27,219 bases of DNA from CF-118 sp035689345. Lineage in GTDB: Bacteria; Chloroflexota; Dormibacteria; Dormibacterales; Dormibacteraceae. The stretch lies in contig DASSLR010000025.1 of the NCBI GenBank assembly GCA_035689345.1, forward strand, positions 1 through 27,219, written 5' to 3'. The position numbers and the translations under genes are program-made. The notes under the pieces were generated by a model, which was given only the letters and a program-made list of their open reading frames with translations, made no database searches and was not told the DNA's origin. Shown in pieces: positions 1-8,141 of this stretch. Numbering within the stretch: position 1 is the first letter of the stretch; each line of letters begins with the position of its first letter.

Positions 1-674
1 GACAGCCACACCGGCACGTTGACCAGGGGCGTGAAGGGCGCGCATGAGTGCGCCGCGTTCCACTCCGCGTTGATGTTGCCGGGCACCGAATCGACACCGG
101 TGATCTGGATCCACATCGGGAACGACGAGTAGATGCCGACAGGCAGGTCGGTCTGCGTAAGGCGCGTCACCGCGCCCTGCAGCGTGAAGCGATTCAGGCT
201 CAGGGTCTGCGACCACTTGTTGATGACCTCGACGTCGAGCCACCACATCGCGATGCTCGACGCGCCGAGCCTGTAGGCGTACTCGATCGAGGTCTCGGCC
301 TCGCTGCAGCCGATCGCCCAGGCGCGACGTTCGATGTCGAGGCCGGTGATGGAGTGCGACTGGCTCTTGCAGTTGGACGTGATGAAGAACGCGAACTGGT
401 CCTCGTAGCCCGTGTTGATGTACAGCGACGGCGGGGCTGAGCGCGGCGCGTTCATGTACTGATCGACCAGGCACGGGTTGCCGCTGAAGGGCGAGCCCCA
501 GTTGACGCCCAGCACCGCGAACGTGCCGGTCCTGGGCGGCGCGAGGCCGCACTGCGGATACGAGATGTCGTAGCCGTGCTCGCCAGGCGTATAGGGATCA
601 CCGGCGGCCTTCGCCGGGTTGGAGTTCGCGGTACTCAGGAGTATCGCGACGAACACTGCGGCAGCCAAGCGCAT
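1..674 (-). CDS. Secreted GH25-like (glycoside-hydrolase-like) protein, C-terminus outside window
   Basis: The ATG at 674 opens a frame that stays open for 224 codons and runs off the left edge. A GGGGG ribosome-binding site lies about 7 bases upstream. Residues 1-24 are a signal peptide (MRLAAAVFVAILLSTA, then a small-residue cleavage region before GDPYTPG). The mature part starts with GYDISYPQCG and continues with LGVNWGSPFSGNPC, SLYINTGY, SIAMWWLDVEV and LPVGIYSS. This pattern is known from secreted TIM-barrel proteins of actinobacteria and relatives related to GH25/Rv2525c-like hydrolases; the acidic WWLDVE strand would be the catalytic-site region. It is the last visible gene of the leftward cluster, 34 bases after the aldolase stop. 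A role in cell-wall or glycan turnover is an inference. The substrate is not visible. Confidence 0.75.
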   Translation of the reverse strand, partial: MRLAAAVFVAILLSTANSNPAKAAGDPYTPGEHGYDISYPQCGLAPPRTGTFAVLGVNWGSPFSGNPCLVDQYMNAPRSAPPSLYINTGYEDQFAFFITSNCKSQSHSITGLDIERRAWAIGCSEAETSIEYAYRLGASSIAMWWLDVEVINKWSQTLSLNRFTLQGAVTRLTQTDLPVGIYSSFPMWIQITGVDSVPGNINAEWNAAHSCAPFTPLVNVPVWL

Positions 675-691
675 GCGAGACACCCCCGAAA

Positions 692-713
692 GGGAATTCC
701 CGCTGAATTCAGC
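692..713. repeat. Two adjacent perfect palindromes sharing GAATTC cores
   Basis: GGGAATTCCC (692-701) is followed directly by GCTGAATTCAGC (702-713). The second covers the stop codon of the aldolase gene, and both lie just upstream of the secreted protein's ribosome-binding site. They could be a paired operator or a small processing structure. No T-run follows, so they do not look like a terminator. Confidence 0.35.
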
Positions 714-1632
714 TTACAGCGCTTTCCGAGGTCCGTGCCAGCAGGCCCCATTCGGACAGCTGGGCGTGCAGAGTGGCTCTCGAGGTCTGATCGAGGGGCG
801 CCAGGGGCTTCGCGGGCCAGGGTTCGCAGATGCCCTGCAGATCGAGGGCGGCCTTGATCGCGGCGGGAAAGACCCCTCCGCGCAGGCTCATGACCAGCGT
901 CGTCAGGTGATCCTGCCGTTCGCGGGCCGCCTGGAGGTCACCCTTGCGGAAAGCCTCGTAGATCTCGACCACCCACGCGGGCGCGACGTTGGCCGCGCCG
1001 CAGATCGTGCCCGCGCCACCCATGACCAGCGAGACGAGAAGCATCGTGTCGCTGCCCGTGAACACGCGGAAGTGCGCCACGTCGCGCGTGGCCGCGCGCA
1101 TGAGCTCGAAGTACTCGAAGTTCCGGCTCGAGTCCTTGATCCCGGCGAGCGTTCCCTCGTTCGCCAGCGTGGCGACCGTCTCGGGCTCGGCGACGACCTT
1201 GGTGAACTGCGGGATGTTGTAGAGGAGGATGGGGATCGGGCTCTTGCGTGCCACAGTGCGGAAGAACGCGATCACGCCCGCCTGGTCCATCGGGTAGTAG
1301 AAGGGCGGCGTCACCAGGGCCGCGTCCGCGCCGAGCGCGGCGGCGGCCGCGATCTCGTGCTGCGCGCCCGCCAGGTGGCTCTGGGCCACGCCGCAGATGA
1401 CGGGCACGCGGCCGGCGTTGGCTTCGATCACCGCCGCGAGCATCGCCCGCCTCGCGCCCTCGTCCAGCGACGAGCACTCGCCGGTGGAACCCAGGGCGAG
1501 CAGGCCGGTCACCCCGCCCGCGAGCACGTGCTCGACCAGTCTCGCGACGCCGGCCTCGTCCACGCCGCCATCGCGCGTGAGCGGCGTGGCCAGGGCCGGG
1601 ATGACCCCGGCGAGATCGAGAATCTTCAGCAC
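709..1632 (-). CDS. DapA/NanA/KDG-aldolase superfamily lyase
   Basis: This is a 307-residue class I (Schiff-base) aldolase of the dihydrodipicolinate synthase / N-acetylneuraminate lyase superfamily, of normal length. The phosphate/carboxylate-binding GSTGE motif is at residues 48-52, the catalytic Tyr is in YNIPQ (Tyr138), and the Schiff-base Lys is in GIKDSS (Lys166). The start is GTG; the purine-rich tail of the palindromic repeat just upstream (GGGTGAGGGC) supplies its only SD-like sequence. It lies 41 bases downstream of the sugar ABC ATPase gene in a galactoside cluster. A sugar-acid aldolase (for example 2-keto-3-deoxy-galactonate or -gluconate) or sialic-acid lyase is therefore more likely than lysine biosynthesis, but motifs alone do not separate these subfamilies. 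Confidence 0.85.
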   Translation of the reverse strand: MLKILDLAGVIPALATPLTRDGGVDEAGVARLVEHVLAGGVTGLLALGSTGECSSLDEGARRAMLAAVIEANAGRVPVICGVAQSHLAGAQHEIAAAAALGADAALVTPPFYYPMDQAGVIAFFRTVARKSPIPILLYNIPQFTKVVAEPETVATLANEGTLAGIKDSSRNFEYFELMRAATRDVAHFRVFTGSDTMLLVSLVMGGAGTICGAANVAPAWVVEIYEAFRKGDLQAARERQDHLTTLVMSLRGGVFPAAIKAALDLQGICEPWPAKPLAPLDQTSRATLHAQLSEWGLLARTSESAVS

Positions 1633-1640
1633 GCCCTCAC

Positions 1641-1669
1641 CCTACCCTCTCCCGCGAAGCGGGAGAGGG
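1641..1669. repeat. GC-rich palindromic dispersed repeat, copy 1
   Basis: CCCTCTCCCGC (1645-1655) and GCGGGAGAGGG (1659-1669) form a perfect 11-bp stem with a GAA loop. A CCCTCACCCTA-type flank lies at 1634-1644. It falls between the ABC ATPase and aldolase genes of the same operon. Copies 2 (12768-12800) and 3 (14861-14892) share both the stem type and the CACCCT(G/A)ACCC-type flank. It looks like a REP-like element and may act as a transcript-stabilising hairpin. Confidence 0.7.
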
Positions 1670-1673
1670 GCTC

Positions 1674-2762
<1,089 letters not shown>

Positions 2763-2768
2763 TGCGGC

Positions 2769-3731
2769 CTACATCCTAGACGCGGCCTGGCGAAGCTGCG
2801 CGGCCGTGTCCTCTGGGCGCGTGTCGTTGACGAAGGTGCCGGCGCCGAGCTCCACACCCGCGAGGTACTTGAGTCTGTCGGGCCGGCGGTGTGGGGGATA
2901 GAACTCGAAGTGCAGGTGGGCCTCCGGCCACTCGCGGCCGTCCGTCGGCGCCTGGTGCATCGCCATCACGTAAGGGGTCGAAAAGCCGAAATGCCGGTCG
3001 TAGGCCTGCGTCAGGCGCAGCAGCGCGGCGGCGAGCTGCGTGCGGCTCTCGTCGTCGAGCGCGGCGATGGAGGGGACGTGACGCCGTGGATACAGGTGCA
3101 CCTCGTACGGCCACCGCGCGGCGTCGGGCACGAACGCGACCATCGAGTCGTCCGCGAACACCGACCTCGGACCGCCGGCCTCGCGCTCGATCTGCTCGCA
3201 GTGAAGGCATCCGCCGCCCGCGGACAGCCGCTCCCGCGCCGCGTGCAGCTCGGCCGCGATGAACGGCGGCACGAACGGCATCGCGTAGATCTGGCCGTGA
3301 GGGTGGTGCAGCGTCACGCCGACCTCCTCACCCTTGTTCTCGAAGATGTAGACGTAAGTGACCTCGGGCCGGGCGCCAAGCTCGGAGTAGCGGTCGGCCC
3401 ACACGTCGACGAGCAGCTTCACGCGATCGGGCGGCAGCTGCGCCAGCGTCAGCTCGTGCTCCGGCGTGTAGACGATGACCTCACAACCGGTCGACGGCGG
3501 GCGCACGGGCCGGTCGTTGACGCGGTCGGGCCCAAAGGCTGGAAAGCGGTTCTCGAAAACCACGACCTCGAAATCGTCGAGCGGCACCTCGGAGCGGCCG
3601 CCGGGCCCGCTGGGACACAGCGGGCAGAAATCCGTCGGCAGAAAGGTCCGGTCGTTGCGCTCGGTCGCGTACGCCACCCATTCGTTGCGCAGGACGTCGA
3701 AGCGAAGCTCAGGCACCGGTCTTTTCCCCAT
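2769..3731 (-). CDS. galT: Galactose-1-phosphate uridylyltransferase
   Basis: This enzyme transfers UMP between UDP-glucose and galactose-1-phosphate in the Leloir pathway. From the ATG at 3731 the protein has 320 residues. It shows the catalytic HPHGQ motif at 143-147, whose second His carries the uridylyl group, a Cys-x-x-Cys metal pair (CPLC, 36-39), and the C-terminal lobe with YEVHLYPRRHVPS and HLHFEFYPP. The start at 3731 (MGKRPVPELRFD) has an AAGG upstream and matches the usual N-terminus. An ATG at 3752 would add seven Arg-rich residues and lacks an SD. The start overlaps the 3' end of the preceding small gene by 23 bases. Neither galK nor galE is present, so those steps must be encoded elsewhere. 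Confidence 0.93.
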   Translation of the reverse strand: MGKRPVPELRFDVLRNEWVAYATERNDRTFLPTDFCPLCPSGPGGRSEVPLDDFEVVVFENRFPAFGPDRVNDRPVRPPSTGCEVIVYTPEHELTLAQLPPDRVKLLVDVWADRYSELGARPEVTYVYIFENKGEEVGVTLHHPHGQIYAMPFVPPFIAAELHAARERLSAGGGCLHCEQIEREAGGPRSVFADDSMVAFVPDAARWPYEVHLYPRRHVPSIAALDDESRTQLAAALLRLTQAYDRHFGFSTPYVMAMHQAPTDGREWPEAHLHFEFYPPHRRPDRLKYLAGVELGAGTFVNDTRPEDTAAQLRQAASRM

Positions 3732-3867
3732 GTGGCGCCTTCGCTCGCGCATACGACAGCAGGTACCGTCCGTCGGGCAGCTCGAGCTCCACCTTCGTCA
3801 GGCCGTCGACGGTCGCAGGCTTCGGCCGCGGCCGGCGTGGTGCGTCCTGCTTCTTGGCCTGGCTCAC
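3709..3867 (-). CDS. Small basic protein, 52 residues, unknown function
   Basis: The frame starts at a GTG that overlaps the DeoR stop in a GTGA arrangement and runs into the galT start, so it is coupled at both ends. The N-terminal third is rich in Lys, Arg and Pro (VSQAKKQDAPRRPRPKP). The rest contains a beta-hairpin-like stretch, LTKVELELPDGRYLLSYAR. The ordered C-terminal part and the tight coupling argue for a real gene, not a chance frame in GC-rich DNA. I do not recognise a family. The frame is also open upstream inside the DeoR gene, but that part reads as low-complexity Arg-rich shadow. Confidence 0.6.
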   Translation of the reverse strand: MSQAKKQDAPRRPRPKPATVDGLTKVELELPDGRYLLSYARAKAPHGEKTGA

Positions 3868-4631
3868 ACTTCGGCCACACGCACGTCCAGGCCGGCGCCG
3901 CGGATCGCGTCGAGCTCGGACGGACTCGAACGCGAATCGGTGATCAGCGTGTGCACCCGCGCGGCGGGAACGGTCTGGCACATGGTCTCCTGCCCGATCT
4001 TGGTGTGATCCGCGAGCACGACCACGTGCTGGGCGGCGCCCGCGAGCGCTCGGTCGGTGGCCGCGACCACCGGGCTCGGGGTGCTGAGTCCGCGGGCCGC
4101 GGTGAATCCGTTGCCGGAGATGAACGCCTGCGAGGCACGCAGCGCGCGCACCGACTCCTCGGTGGCGGGACCGACCAGCGCGTGGATGGAGCGCCGGAGC
4201 GTGCCGCCGGTCAGGATCACCTCGACCCGCTGGGCCTCCATCAGGGCCTGCGCCACCAGCAGCGAGTTGGTGACGACGGTGAGCTCCGGCGAATGCGCCA
4301 GGAGGCGCGCCAGGGCGAGCGTGGTCGTGCCCGGGCCGAGGACGATCGAGTCGCCCGGCCTGACCATCTCCGCGGCCAGCCTGGCGATGGCCGCCTTCTC
4401 CTCCGCCGCCTGCTGCGCCTTCTCGGTGTAGCTGGGCTCGTGGCCCAGTCCTGCCGGCAGGACGGCGCCGCCGTGGGTGCGGACCAGCAGCCCCTCCCGC
4501 GCCATGGAGCGGAGGTCGCGGCGCAGCGTGATCTCCGTGGTCCCGAGCACGTCCGCCATCTCGGTCACCGAAACGACCCCCTTGGACCGGATGCTCTCGG
4601 CGATCAGGCGCCTGCGTTCAGCCGCCAACAT
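3864..4631 (-). CDS. DeoR/GlpR-family sugar-responsive repressor
   Basis: The 255-residue protein begins MLAAERRRLIAE, the usual DeoR N-terminus. A winged HTH follows at about residues 3-56 (VSVTEMADVLGTTEITLRRD) and then RTHGGA. The C-terminal sugar-phosphate-sensing domain has LGPGTTTLALA, VVTNSLLVAQAL, LTGGTLR and ADHTKIG, typical of the phosphosugar-binding fold. It is the first gene of the leftward unit and diverges from the sugar transporter operon, so it most likely controls both in response to a galactose- or aldolase-pathway intermediate. A GTG at 4658 could add nine residues, but it would lie inside the GATCA-CATT-TGATC palindrome and lacks an SD, so I prefer the ATG at 4631. Confidence 0.9.
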   Translation of the reverse strand: MLAAERRRLIAESIRSKGVVSVTEMADVLGTTEITLRRDLRSMAREGLLVRTHGGAVLPAGLGHEPSYTEKAQQAAEEKAAIARLAAEMVRPGDSIVLGPGTTTLALARLLAHSPELTVVTNSLLVAQALMEAQRVEVILTGGTLRRSIHALVGPATEESVRALRASQAFISGNGFTAARGLSTPSPVVAATDRALAGAAQHVVVLADHTKIGQETMCQTVPAARVHTLITDSRSSPSELDAIRGAGLDVRVAEV

Positions 4632-4652
4632 CGCGCCGGATCGTACGTCATC

Positions 4653-4666
4653 GATCACATTTGATC
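4653..4666. promoter_or_regulatory. Palindrome upstream of the DeoR-family gene, possible operator
   Basis: GATCA-CATT-TGATC is a perfect 5-bp inverted repeat with a 4-base spacer, 22 bases upstream of the chosen DeoR start. It lies on the regulator side of the divergent region. Autoregulation by the DeoR protein is a reasonable inference; no binding site is established. Confidence 0.4.
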
Positions 4667-4694
4667 AATACCGAGCAGAAGCGAAAGTCCTGAG

Positions 4695-4722
4695 TTGACA
4701 ATTTTGACCGAATCTGTATTCT
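4695..4722 (+). promoter_or_regulatory. Sigma70-type promoter of the sugar transporter operon
   Basis: TTGACA at 4695-4700 matches the -35 consensus perfectly. TATTCT at 4717-4722 is a good -10, with a 16-base spacer. Transcription would begin near 4729, leaving a leader of about 60 bases that contains the GCGCACT palindrome and a strong GAGGAGGAG ribosome-binding site (4776-4784). Confidence 0.75.
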
Positions 4723-4745
4723 GCGCAGTACCCGCGACCTTTTCA

Positions 4746-4763
4746 GCGCACTTTTGAGTGCGC
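4746..4763 (+). promoter_or_regulatory. Palindrome in the 5' leader of the sugar-binding protein gene
   Basis: GCGCACT-TTTG-AGTGCGC is a perfect 7-bp inverted repeat with a 4-base loop. It lies between the predicted transcription start and the ribosome-binding site. It could be a repressor operator acting as a roadblock or an mRNA 5' stem. No T-run follows, so it is not a terminator. Confidence 0.5.
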
Positions 4764-4788
4764 CATCCCGACTAAGAGGAGGAGTCCT

Positions 4789-6204
4789 ATGGGTGATTCA
4801 AGGGATGCCAAGCGAGTAGCCAACCGGCTGCAGGCGCAGGCACTGACGATGCCGGAGCTGGAGCGCCAGTGGACGCTCAACCCCGAGCTCACGAGGCGGG
4901 ACATCCTCAAGATCGCGGGCTACGGAAGCGTCGCGGCCTTCCTCGCGGCGTGTGGCGCCAGCACGTCGTCGGGCACCAGCAGCATCACCGCGACCGGCGG
5001 CAAGATGTCGCTCGGCAGCTACAACACCGACCCCGGCTCGAAGGCCGGCACGCAGGCCATCGTCGACGCCTTCAAGGCGGCGAACGGCGGCACCGACGTG
5101 ACCCTGAACGTCGTCGACCACGGCACGTTCCAGAACCAGATCACCTCCTATCTGCAGGGCACGCCGCAGGACGTGTTCACGTGGTTCTCCGGACACCGCA
5201 TGCGGTTCTTCGCCGACAAGGGCCTCGCGACTCCCATCGACGACGTGTGGGACGCGGTGAAGGGCAACTACACCGCCGGCTTCGCCGCCTCGGTCAAGGG
5301 CAACGACGGCCACGCGTACGCTGTGCCGACCGACTACTACCCCTGGGCGATCTTCTATCGCAAGGACGTGTTCGCCCAGCACAACTATTCGATCCCCACC
5401 AACTGGGACGACTTCAAGGCGCTGTGCGCCAAGATGAAGTCGGACGGGCTCATCCCCATCGCCTTCGCGGACAAGGACGGCTGGCCGGCGCAGGGCACTT
5501 TCGACATCCTCAACCTGCGCATGAACGGCTACGACTTCCACGTCAACCTGCTCACCGGCGCCAACGGGCAGAAGTGGACGGATCCGAAGGTCGCCAACGT
5601 CTTCAAGAAGTGGAGCGAGATCACGCAGTACTACTCCCCGGCGTTCAAGGGACTCACCTGGGAGCAAGGCGCGGACCAGCTGCTGCGCAAGCAGGCCGGC
5701 ATGTACCTGCTCGGGCTGTTCGTCTCCGACGAGTTCAAGGCCAGCGGCAGCCAGGCCGACCTCGACCAGCTCGACTTCTTTGCCTTCCCAGACCTCGGCA
5801 CCTCGTACGACGCCGAGAAAGCGCTCGACGCGCCGATCGACGTCTTCATGGTCAGCAAGAAGTCGCCGACTCTCAGCGCCAACCTCGGCCAGGCCAAGGC
5901 GTTCATGGAGTTCGTGTCCAAGGGCTCGACGCAGGTCACGTTCTGGAAGAACGCGCCCGGCGCCATCCCGACGGCAAACGACGCCGACACGAGCCAGTAC
6001 CCCGCGCTGACGAAGAAGGCCGTCGACATCGTCAGCAAGGCGCAGAAGATCACGCAGTACTTCGATCGCGACTCGCGGCCCGACTTCTCAGGGCCCAACG
6101 GCATGCAGGGCTTCCTGCTGACGTTCCTCTCGAACCCAAGCGGTGACACCACGAGCCTGCAGAAGCAGATGCAGACGTTCTGGGACCAGCTCCCGCCCGA
6201 GTAA
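4789..6204 (+). CDS. Carbohydrate ABC transporter substrate-binding lipoprotein
   Basis: This 471-residue extracytoplasmic binding protein (COG1653/UgpB-like) would capture a sugar, probably a galactoside given its neighbours. The ATG at 4789 has a strong GAGGAGGAG site. The N-terminus has an unusual leader of about 34 residues before the Tat-like LTRRDILKIAGYG (Arg36-Arg37), a hydrophobic stretch and a lipobox FLAAC with Cys55. This implies export folded via Tat and lipid anchoring on the outer face. The mature domain shows GKMSLGSYNTDPGSKA, a typical bilobed binding protein start, and aromatic-rich patches such as YYPWAIFYRKDVF. It heads an operon with two permeases and a beta-galactosidase. 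The ATPase is encoded in the divergent unit. Confidence 0.93.
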   Translation: MGDSRDAKRVANRLQAQALTMPELERQWTLNPELTRRDILKIAGYGSVAAFLAACGASTSSGTSSITATGGKMSLGSYNTDPGSKAGTQAIVDAFKAANGGTDVTLNVVDHGTFQNQITSYLQGTPQDVFTWFSGHRMRFFADKGLATPIDDVWDAVKGNYTAGFAASVKGNDGHAYAVPTDYYPWAIFYRKDVFAQHNYSIPTNWDDFKALCAKMKSDGLIPIAFADKDGWPAQGTFDILNLRMNGYDFHVNLLTGANGQKWTDPKVANVFKKWSEITQYYSPAFKGLTWEQGADQLLRKQAGMYLLGLFVSDEFKASGSQADLDQLDFFAFPDLGTSYDAEKALDAPIDVFMVSKKSPTLSANLGQAKAFMEFVSKGSTQVTFWKNAPGAIPTANDADTSQYPALTKKAVDIVSKAQKITQYFDRDSRPDFSGPNGMQGFLLTFLSNPSGDTTSLQKQMQTFWDQLPPE

Positions 6205-6225
6205 AAGCAGAAATAAGATCTAGCC

Positions 6226-7197
6226 GTGGCTGACACCACGACGAGCACAGCCCCCGCCCGGGCGAGCAAACCCGGGGCGGGGGCTGTCGCAATTTCAAGG
6301 CGCCGGCGGCGCTACACACTGCTCACACGGCGGGACAAGATCCTGCTCGTCCTCATGGTCGGGATCCCGCTCGCGCTCGACGTCGTCCTCATATGGGGAC
6401 CGACGCTCGCGTCGGTCGTGCTCTCGTTCACCAACTGGGACGGAATCGGTGCGGTCCAGGCGAAGAACTTCATCGGCCTGAAGAACTACCAGTTCATGTT
6501 CTCCGGCTACACGCTCTTCTGGCCGGCCTTCGCCCACAACGTCATCTGGCTCTTGTGGCTCACCTTCATCGCCACCCCGCTCGGCATACTCTTCGCCGTT
6601 CTGCTCGACCGCGAGATCCGCGGCACGCGCATCTACCAGAGCGTCTTCTATCTGCCGGTGGTGCTTTCGCTCGTGGTCGTCGGTTTCATCTGGGAGCTGC
6701 AGTACACCGCGACCGACGGCTTCATCAACAACGCTTTCGGGCTGGTGAAGTCGGGCCACATCGTCGACTGGCTCGGGGATTCGCGCCTGAACCTGTACGC
6801 GATCCTGGTGGCCGCCAGCTGGCGGCACATCGGCTACATCATGATCCTTTACCTGGCGGGTCTGAAGAGCGTCGACCCGTCGCTGCGCGAAGCCGCGCGC
6901 GTCGACGGCGCGACCGAGGTGCAGACGTTCTTCAACGTGGTGTTCCCGGTAATGGCGCCCATCAACGTCGTGATCGTGGTGATCACGGCGATCGAGGCGC
7001 TTCGCGCCTTCGACATCGCGTTCATCATCAATCAGGGCAAGAACGGTCTCGAGCTGCTCTCGATCCTGATCACCAACAACAGCATCAGCGAGGCGAGCCT
7101 GGTCGGCTTCGGCTCGGCCATCGCGGTGGTGCTTCTGCTCATCTCGCTCGTGCCCATCGTCACGTTCCTCACTCGCGTCATGCGGACTTCGACATGA
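6226..7197 (+). CDS. Sugar ABC transporter permease 1 (UgpA/LacF type)
   Basis: This 323-residue inner-membrane permease has about six transmembrane segments; the first is near residues 38-62 (ILLVLMVGIPLALDVVL). The ATPase-docking EAA loop reads EAARVDGATEVQTFFNVVFP, beginning at Glu222. The basic patch RRRRRY at 25-30 marks the cytoplasmic N-terminus. The start is GTG 21 bases after the binding-protein stop, with only a poor SD. Codons 8-21 encode a low-complexity TAPARASKPGAGA stretch that coincides with a long GC hairpin, so initiation may be weak or located slightly differently. It would pair with the next gene to form the translocation pore. Confidence 0.93.
   Translation: MADTTTSTAPARASKPGAGAVAISRRRRRYTLLTRRDKILLVLMVGIPLALDVVLIWGPTLASVVLSFTNWDGIGAVQAKNFIGLKNYQFMFSGYTLFWPAFAHNVIWLLWLTFIATPLGILFAVLLDREIRGTRIYQSVFYLPVVLSLVVVGFIWELQYTATDGFINNAFGLVKSGHIVDWLGDSRLNLYAILVAASWRHIGYIMILYLAGLKSVDPSLREAARVDGATEVQTFFNVVFPVMAPINVVIVVITAIEALRAFDIAFIINQGKNGLELLSILITNNSISEASLVGFGSAIAVVLLLISLVPIVTFLTRVMRTST
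6247..6287 (+). repeat. Long GC-rich hairpin at the 5' end of permease 1
   Basis: ACAGCCCCCGCCCGGG (6247-6262) pairs with CCCGGGGCGGGGGCTGT (6271-6287). This gives a 16-bp stem with one bulged base and an 8-base loop, followed by CGCAATTTC. It lies 43 bases after the binding-protein stop and within the first codons of the permease. It could be an mRNA-stabilising or attenuating structure that raises binding-protein output relative to the permeases. Confidence 0.65.
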
Positions 7198-8141
7198 GCG
7201 CGGTGGCGACGGCCGCGGTTCGAGCCACGCCGGTTCGCGCGCGGAGGCGGGTCAAGCCCGCACGCGTCGCGCTGCACGCATTTCTGATCGCGATGGCGCT
7301 CCTGTGGCTGTTCCCGCTCGGGTGGGCGGTCTACACGTCGCTGCGGCCGATCGGGGACACGATCCTGCACGGCTACGTCTCGTGGCCCGCGGGCGGCCTC
7401 AGCTTCACCAACTACCAGAACGTGTGGTCGCAGGCCGACCTGCCGTACTACTACGCCAACACGCTTGTGGTCGTAGTCCCCGGCGTGATCCTGACCCTGC
7501 TGCTGGCCTCGATGGTGGCCTTCTGCTGCACGCAGTTCAGCTGGAAGTTCAACCTGACGGTGCTGATGGTCTTCACCGCCGGCAACCTGCTGCCGGCGCA
7601 GGTCATCATCATTCCGCTCTACTGGATCTATCTCCACACACCGGTGGCCATGCTGGGATCGATCGACATCGGCCACTTCTCCTTCGCGCTCTTCAGCGAC
7701 AACACCCTGCTGTACGACCAGTACCTGGGCATCATCCTCATCCACGTCGTGTTCCAGACGGGGTTCGCGACCTTCGTTTTGAGCAACTACATGAAGACGA
7801 TCACGAAGGAGATCACCGAGTCGGCGCTGGTGGACGGAGCCAACGTGTTTCGCATCTGGTGGAGCGTCATCCTGCCGCTGTGCCGGCCCGCCCTGGCGGC
7901 CATGGCGACGCTGCTGTTCACCTTCATGTACAACGATTTCTTCTGGGCGCTGATCCTCATCTCGACCGGCGCCAAGCGGCCGATCACGAGCGCCCTCAAC
8001 AACCTGCAGGGTGAGTTCTTCGTCAACAACAACCTGATCGCGGCGGGCGCGATCCTTGCCTGCATCCCGCCGATCCTGATCTACATCCTGCTGCAGAAGC
8101 AGTTCATCTCCGGCCTGACTCTGGGATCGACAAAAGGCTGA
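7194..8141 (+). CDS. Sugar ABC transporter permease 2 (UgpE/LacG/MalG type)
   Basis: The protein of 315 residues starts at the ATG that overlaps the previous stop (ATGA), so it is translationally coupled. A basic N-terminus (RARRRVKPAR) precedes the first membrane segment (HAFLIAMALLWLFPLGWAVY). The second follows SFTNYQNVW and is LVVVVPGVILTLLLASMVAF. The EAA loop is ESALVDGANVFRIWWSVILP, residues 209-228. An upstream in-frame extension exists but is antiparallel shadow within permease 1. Family, order and length match the second permease of CUT1 sugar importers. Confidence 0.94.
   Translation: MSAVATAAVRATPVRARRRVKPARVALHAFLIAMALLWLFPLGWAVYTSLRPIGDTILHGYVSWPAGGLSFTNYQNVWSQADLPYYYANTLVVVVPGVILTLLLASMVAFCCTQFSWKFNLTVLMVFTAGNLLPAQVIIIPLYWIYLHTPVAMLGSIDIGHFSFALFSDNTLLYDQYLGIILIHVVFQTGFATFVLSNYMKTITKEITESALVDGANVFRIWWSVILPLCRPALAAMATLLFTFMYNDFFWALILISTGAKRPITSALNNLQGEFFVNNNLIAAGAILACIPPILIYILLQKQFISGLTLGSTKG

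Noticed and set aside
1641..1669. Repeat copy 1 as a simple intrinsic terminator
   Set aside because: No T-run follows on either strand, it sits between two genes of one operon, and near-copies occur elsewhere in the window.
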